Under the pieces are notes generated by a model, which was not told where the DNA came from, searched no databases, and saw only the letters and a program-made list of their open reading frames with translations. Shown here piece after piece: positions 61,046 to 64,000 of a stretch of 64,000 bases of DNA. The DNA is taken from the NCBI GenBank assembly GCA_014529385.2, contig CM043968.1, positions 27,409,013 through 27,473,012 on the forward strand, given 5' to 3'. Position 1 is the stretch's first letter. Each line of letters opens with the position of its first letter. This stretch comes from Adiantum capillus-veneris (lineage: Eukaryota > Streptophyta > Polypodiopsida > Polypodiales > Pteridaceae). The translations under genes and the position numbers were made by a program.

Positions 61046-61990
61046 GAGAAAGTTGGACTCACTTTTGGGCCCTGTAAGAAGTGCCACATTGGCTTAGAGA
61101 GAGAAAATGAAAATGTTAACTTGTGCATTTTATGTGATACTTTTCTGCACAACAAAAAGCCAAAATGACATTCTTTGGTAGGTAGCCGTCGTCTTTATCA
61201 TTCTTATCCTTCGTTCTCTTGTCAGGAATCCAACTAACCGTATGACTAATGATTTGAAATGCCAACTTACAAGCGTTCCCTCCAGAAACATAAGCCACAC
61301 GAACTCTATCAACTCTAAACTTGAGAATATGGCTTTCCCTCCCAAAACCTGTGACATTTCTCCGTCTTCTTCTCTATCAACTCTAGGAATGGAGAACGCA
61401 TCTTTTCCTGATGAAAACACTAATTTGAACTTACAATCCTCGGCCCCTTCATCTTTAACACTTACCCAAAGAAAGAACACACATCATCTTCATGTTGATG
61501 TATTGCAAGAGTACGCACCGTTGCAGAAACGTAGGAGGGAGTCTTTCTTATCTCAACGGGAGAAAGAACTTAGAAGGACAAACAAGGAACATCATTTGGA
61601 TTTGTGGACCGATGGGTCTATTTATCCAAAGGATCCTACGACAAATGCACCACCTCCCTTATCTAATATCACTAACCTCTTACATTTCATAGGCGATGGC
61701 AAGGATGGGCTATTGGGATACACCGAACATTTGGAAATGAGAGGATTGAATGCGAAAAGGCAAAGAAACTTCCTGGCAATGGAGAACATGCAGCTGAAGA
61801 AAATTAATGAAGCATGCTCTCAAAAGATTTCATCAAACAAAGAGACAATCCAAGTCCTTGAGAAGAAGGTCACAAGTTTGCGAGAGAAAGATACCGTGCT
61901 TGGTAGTCGGAAAAGAAAACGAGATCTGTGCAACCTTGAGAACATGAAGGTTGGTAGTGGTGGCCTGAAAAAGCGAATACGAGCTTTAAG

Positions 61991-62085
61991 GTAACTCGAA
62001 GTTTGTTTCTTCAATGTGCTTCATTAAGAAGTGGATACACTTACTTTCCTATACATGATCATAACTCATTGTGCTTTTTTGGAAG
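61991..62085 (+). other. Intron 1 of the transposase-like gene
   Basis: Donor AAG|GTAACT, acceptor TTTGGAAG|G. Joining the flanks gives ...RIRAL-R-SLLHPNSNGAG in a continuous frame (phase 2), which supports the call. Confidence 0.6.
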
Positions 62086-62752
62086 GTCTTTACTGCATCC
62101 AAACTCGAACGGTGCAGGCTTCAATCCTGGAGTGCATTACAGCCGTCTAGTTCCAAAAGAAGTAGTTGAAGAGATGATATCTCAGAAAAAATTTCGTAAG
62201 TGGAAAGGGAGGCTACTTACCTCCTTCATGAACGAGAATTAGCTGGAACCAATGGAAGTACAAGCAATACTTGATGAGAGTGGCATCTCGCAGGTGGGAT
62301 ACATGGCACTCTTCAAAGCATTAGCTAAAAAATCTCAAAATAAACTACAGAGAGGATCATTGCTGCCAAAGCCATCACATGTAAAGGCTGCTCGCCGGCA
62401 CGTAAACAATGAGGTGTTTGAGAAACTTGGGTCACCATTCCATATTGAAGCAACGTTCTTAGGCAAGGGCGGCAGAGAGGTACACTTTAACGAGCACAAC
62501 AACCTCTTTGTTAATCTTGAAGCATTGCAAAGGTATGCAGTTCACTTCTTTGACATCAGTCGAGACGAGTGTGGTGGGGTTCTCAAGTTTGTTTTGAAGC
62601 TCAACGAGTGCGAGGTCCTGAAGAACAAGAAGTTGGAGAGAGTCACCATTACCCTCATGAACAGAGCTCTGGATCCATCAATAACGAAAGAGGATCCACG
62701 ATACTTCAGCGTGCAATCAGAAAACAACATTCTATCTCTAGGATCATTTCAG

Positions 62753-62830
62753 GTATACATCGTTCAATCTCTGATAACAAAAATATTGATTATTTGGTTG
62801 TTGATTTTGTGTTTTCATTTTTCACTGCAG
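62753..62830 (+). other. Intron 2 of the transposase-like gene
   Basis: CAG|GTATAC to CACTGCAG|GTTGAT, 78 nt, T-rich before the acceptor. Its length is divisible by three, so the frame stays open through it, but the translated intron is hydrophobic and out of character with its flanks. Confidence 0.7.
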
Positions 62831-63670
62831 GTTGATAAGGAAAATTTTGAAATCCTCGATTGGGTTTTTAGTCAAACCCAAGTTCCTTCTATCATCAGTG
62901 AACAAAGAAACGGAGCCGTTCTTTCAGTGGAAGGATTTGGCGACTACACAGTGGAATGGCACATGGCAGGTGACTTAAAGACTCTTAAGTGTATGTACAA
63001 CAAAACACACGGAGTAGCTGTGGCAAATCCATGCTTATATTGCATGGCTGATGCACAATCACTTGAGAGTGTGCAATGGATTAGAGCTCCCAACAGACAT
63101 CTTCAAGATAAAACTTTTAAACCAGTGCTTGATATTCCTCTGAGTAGAGTTCACGTCTGTACACTTCATGCACTCTGTTGAATAATTGAAAAGGTGGTTC
63201 ATTTGTACATATGTTTTGCATGGACATTAAAGCCAGAGAGTGAGTTGAAAAGAGTGATCAAAGCATTATAGGGAGTGCTCTCAGACATTGGTTTGCATGG
63301 AGGCAATGTCAAAATCGAAGAGGACCCTAAGATGTCTCAAAGTCGGTACAAGGTACCGAGGAAAGCATCGATAGGCGGAGTGAAGGCAAGAAGGTTTCTT
63401 GGGTTTAGCCTCAAAGATTCAGATAGAGAAGAAAGGAGAATCCTGTTCAACAAATGGAAACAGTTACATAAATTGGTTAAAGACAATGCTGGTGGTGGGG
63501 CAATCCAGAATCACAAGGCAAACGTGTGGAAATCACTAGATAAAATTTTCCACTACCTTGAGCAACATTCTTGGGACCAAAGTAAGCTCACATCATTTCA
63601 AGCAGCCTTGCTGGATTGGAAAAAGTCTTACCTTACAGGGTGGGGTGGGCAACATATCACACATTATATG

Positions 63671-63747
63671 GTAGGTTGGCATTCTACGTATACAAAACAA
63701 AATTTTAAATTGTACTCAACTGACCATTTTGTTTCATTTCAATGTAG
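63671..63747 (+). other. Intron 3 of the transposase-like gene
   Basis: ATG|GTAGGT to CAATGTAG|CAAATA, 77 nt. Splicing opens a new frame with the conserved-looking GSLSIWSTQGMEKTHY segment that is otherwise hidden, strong support for a real intron. Confidence 0.72.
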
Positions 63748-64000
63748 CAAATACTGTTCAACCATGGTCCATATTTTGCCAAGAAATACGGCTCACTATC
63801 AATATGGTCCACACAAGGCATGGAAAAAACCCACTACATGGCAAGAACAGGTTATTTTAAGCACACTCGACATGGGGGAGGAAAAGAAAATGCCAATAGC
63901 CTATTAGAGTTACACCAATGGACTTATAGACGACTAATTCATAGAGCAAGGCAGAAGGAACTTCTTAAGAGTTCAAAAATTACACGGTCTTTACAACACA

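Larger units (their letters stand above)
61046..64000 (+). pseudogene. Intron-containing transposase-like gene, family unknown, running off the window
   Basis: Proposed exons: a possible first one at 61046-61181 with paired zinc motifs (CKKC ... CILC); 61226-61990; 62086-62752; 62831-63670; 63748 to beyond 64000. Introns 61991-62085 (95 nt), 62753-62830 (78 nt) and 63671-63747 (77 nt) are GT-AG and keep the frame. The protein would have basic NLS-like patches (QKRRRESF, GSRKRKRD), a coiled coil, a central region with WHMAGDLKTLK (D at 62972-62974), a CLYC pair, VHVCTLHALC, and a C-terminal WSTQGMEKTHYMA (E at 63823-63825) and HTRHGGGKENANSLLELHQW. D-then-E with CxxC between resembles DDE transposases, but I cannot name the family. 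Three in-frame stops (TAG 62240, TGA 63179, TAG 63269) and one in the possible first exon (TGA 61166) show decay. A domesticated host gene is the alternative. Confidence 0.6.

Overview
Organism and character. The window looks like nuclear DNA of a land plant, most likely a non-seed plant such as a fern. The reasons are Ty3/gypsy elements of the plant Tat/Athila type primed by tRNA-Asp, very dense GA/TC microsatellites, short GT-AG introns, and integrase and RT wording that I associate with non-seed plant elements. This is inference; no single-copy host gene is present to settle it. Almost the whole window is transposable elements and repeats.

Layout. 1-4059: a composite repeat of three unique blocks separated by GA/TC/AC microsatellites, holding two 5'-truncated LINE fragments. 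4060-12704: element A (plus strand), a fossil non-autonomous gypsy relative made of a leader with a 300-bp-phased palindrome satellite, a 3' non-coding part, a polypurine tract, an LTR, an 18-nt primer-binding site, and then a second LTR in inverted orientation. 12705-18543: the composite repeat again, split by a nearly complete LINE (13296-17288, minus strand) that sits in a GA tract. 18544-20879: unassigned AT-rich DNA. 20880-59955: element D (plus strand), a very large Tat-like gypsy fossil with one 5' LTR, gag, protease, RT, RNase H, integrase, a second protease-like domain, a basic tail, extra 3' ORFs, and a tandem array of nine LTRs separated only by the polypurine tract; the whole is bracketed by one 5-bp target duplication (CACAG). 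Element B (40792-52633, minus strand, duplication ATGCA) is inserted inside the second LTR of that array. B belongs to the same family as A and carries gag and protease but no RT, RNase H or integrase. 59956-61045: flank with microsatellites. 61046 to the window end: an intron-containing, decayed transposase-like gene that I cannot place in a named family.

How the parts fit. A and B look like non-autonomous partners of a D-like autonomous element. They share the tRNA-Asp primer-binding site, similar inner LTR ends, homologous gag and protease, a linker and a W-[VI]-x-K tail. Both families carry arrays of a family-specific CGCG-centred palindrome at fixed spacing (about 300 bp in A/B, 285 bp in D), and each family's LTR holds a half-site of its own palindrome. 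The LTR-PPT tandem array, the LTR-PBS-inverted-LTR palindrome, the phased palindromes and the unclassified transposase-like gene are the four things most worth following up.
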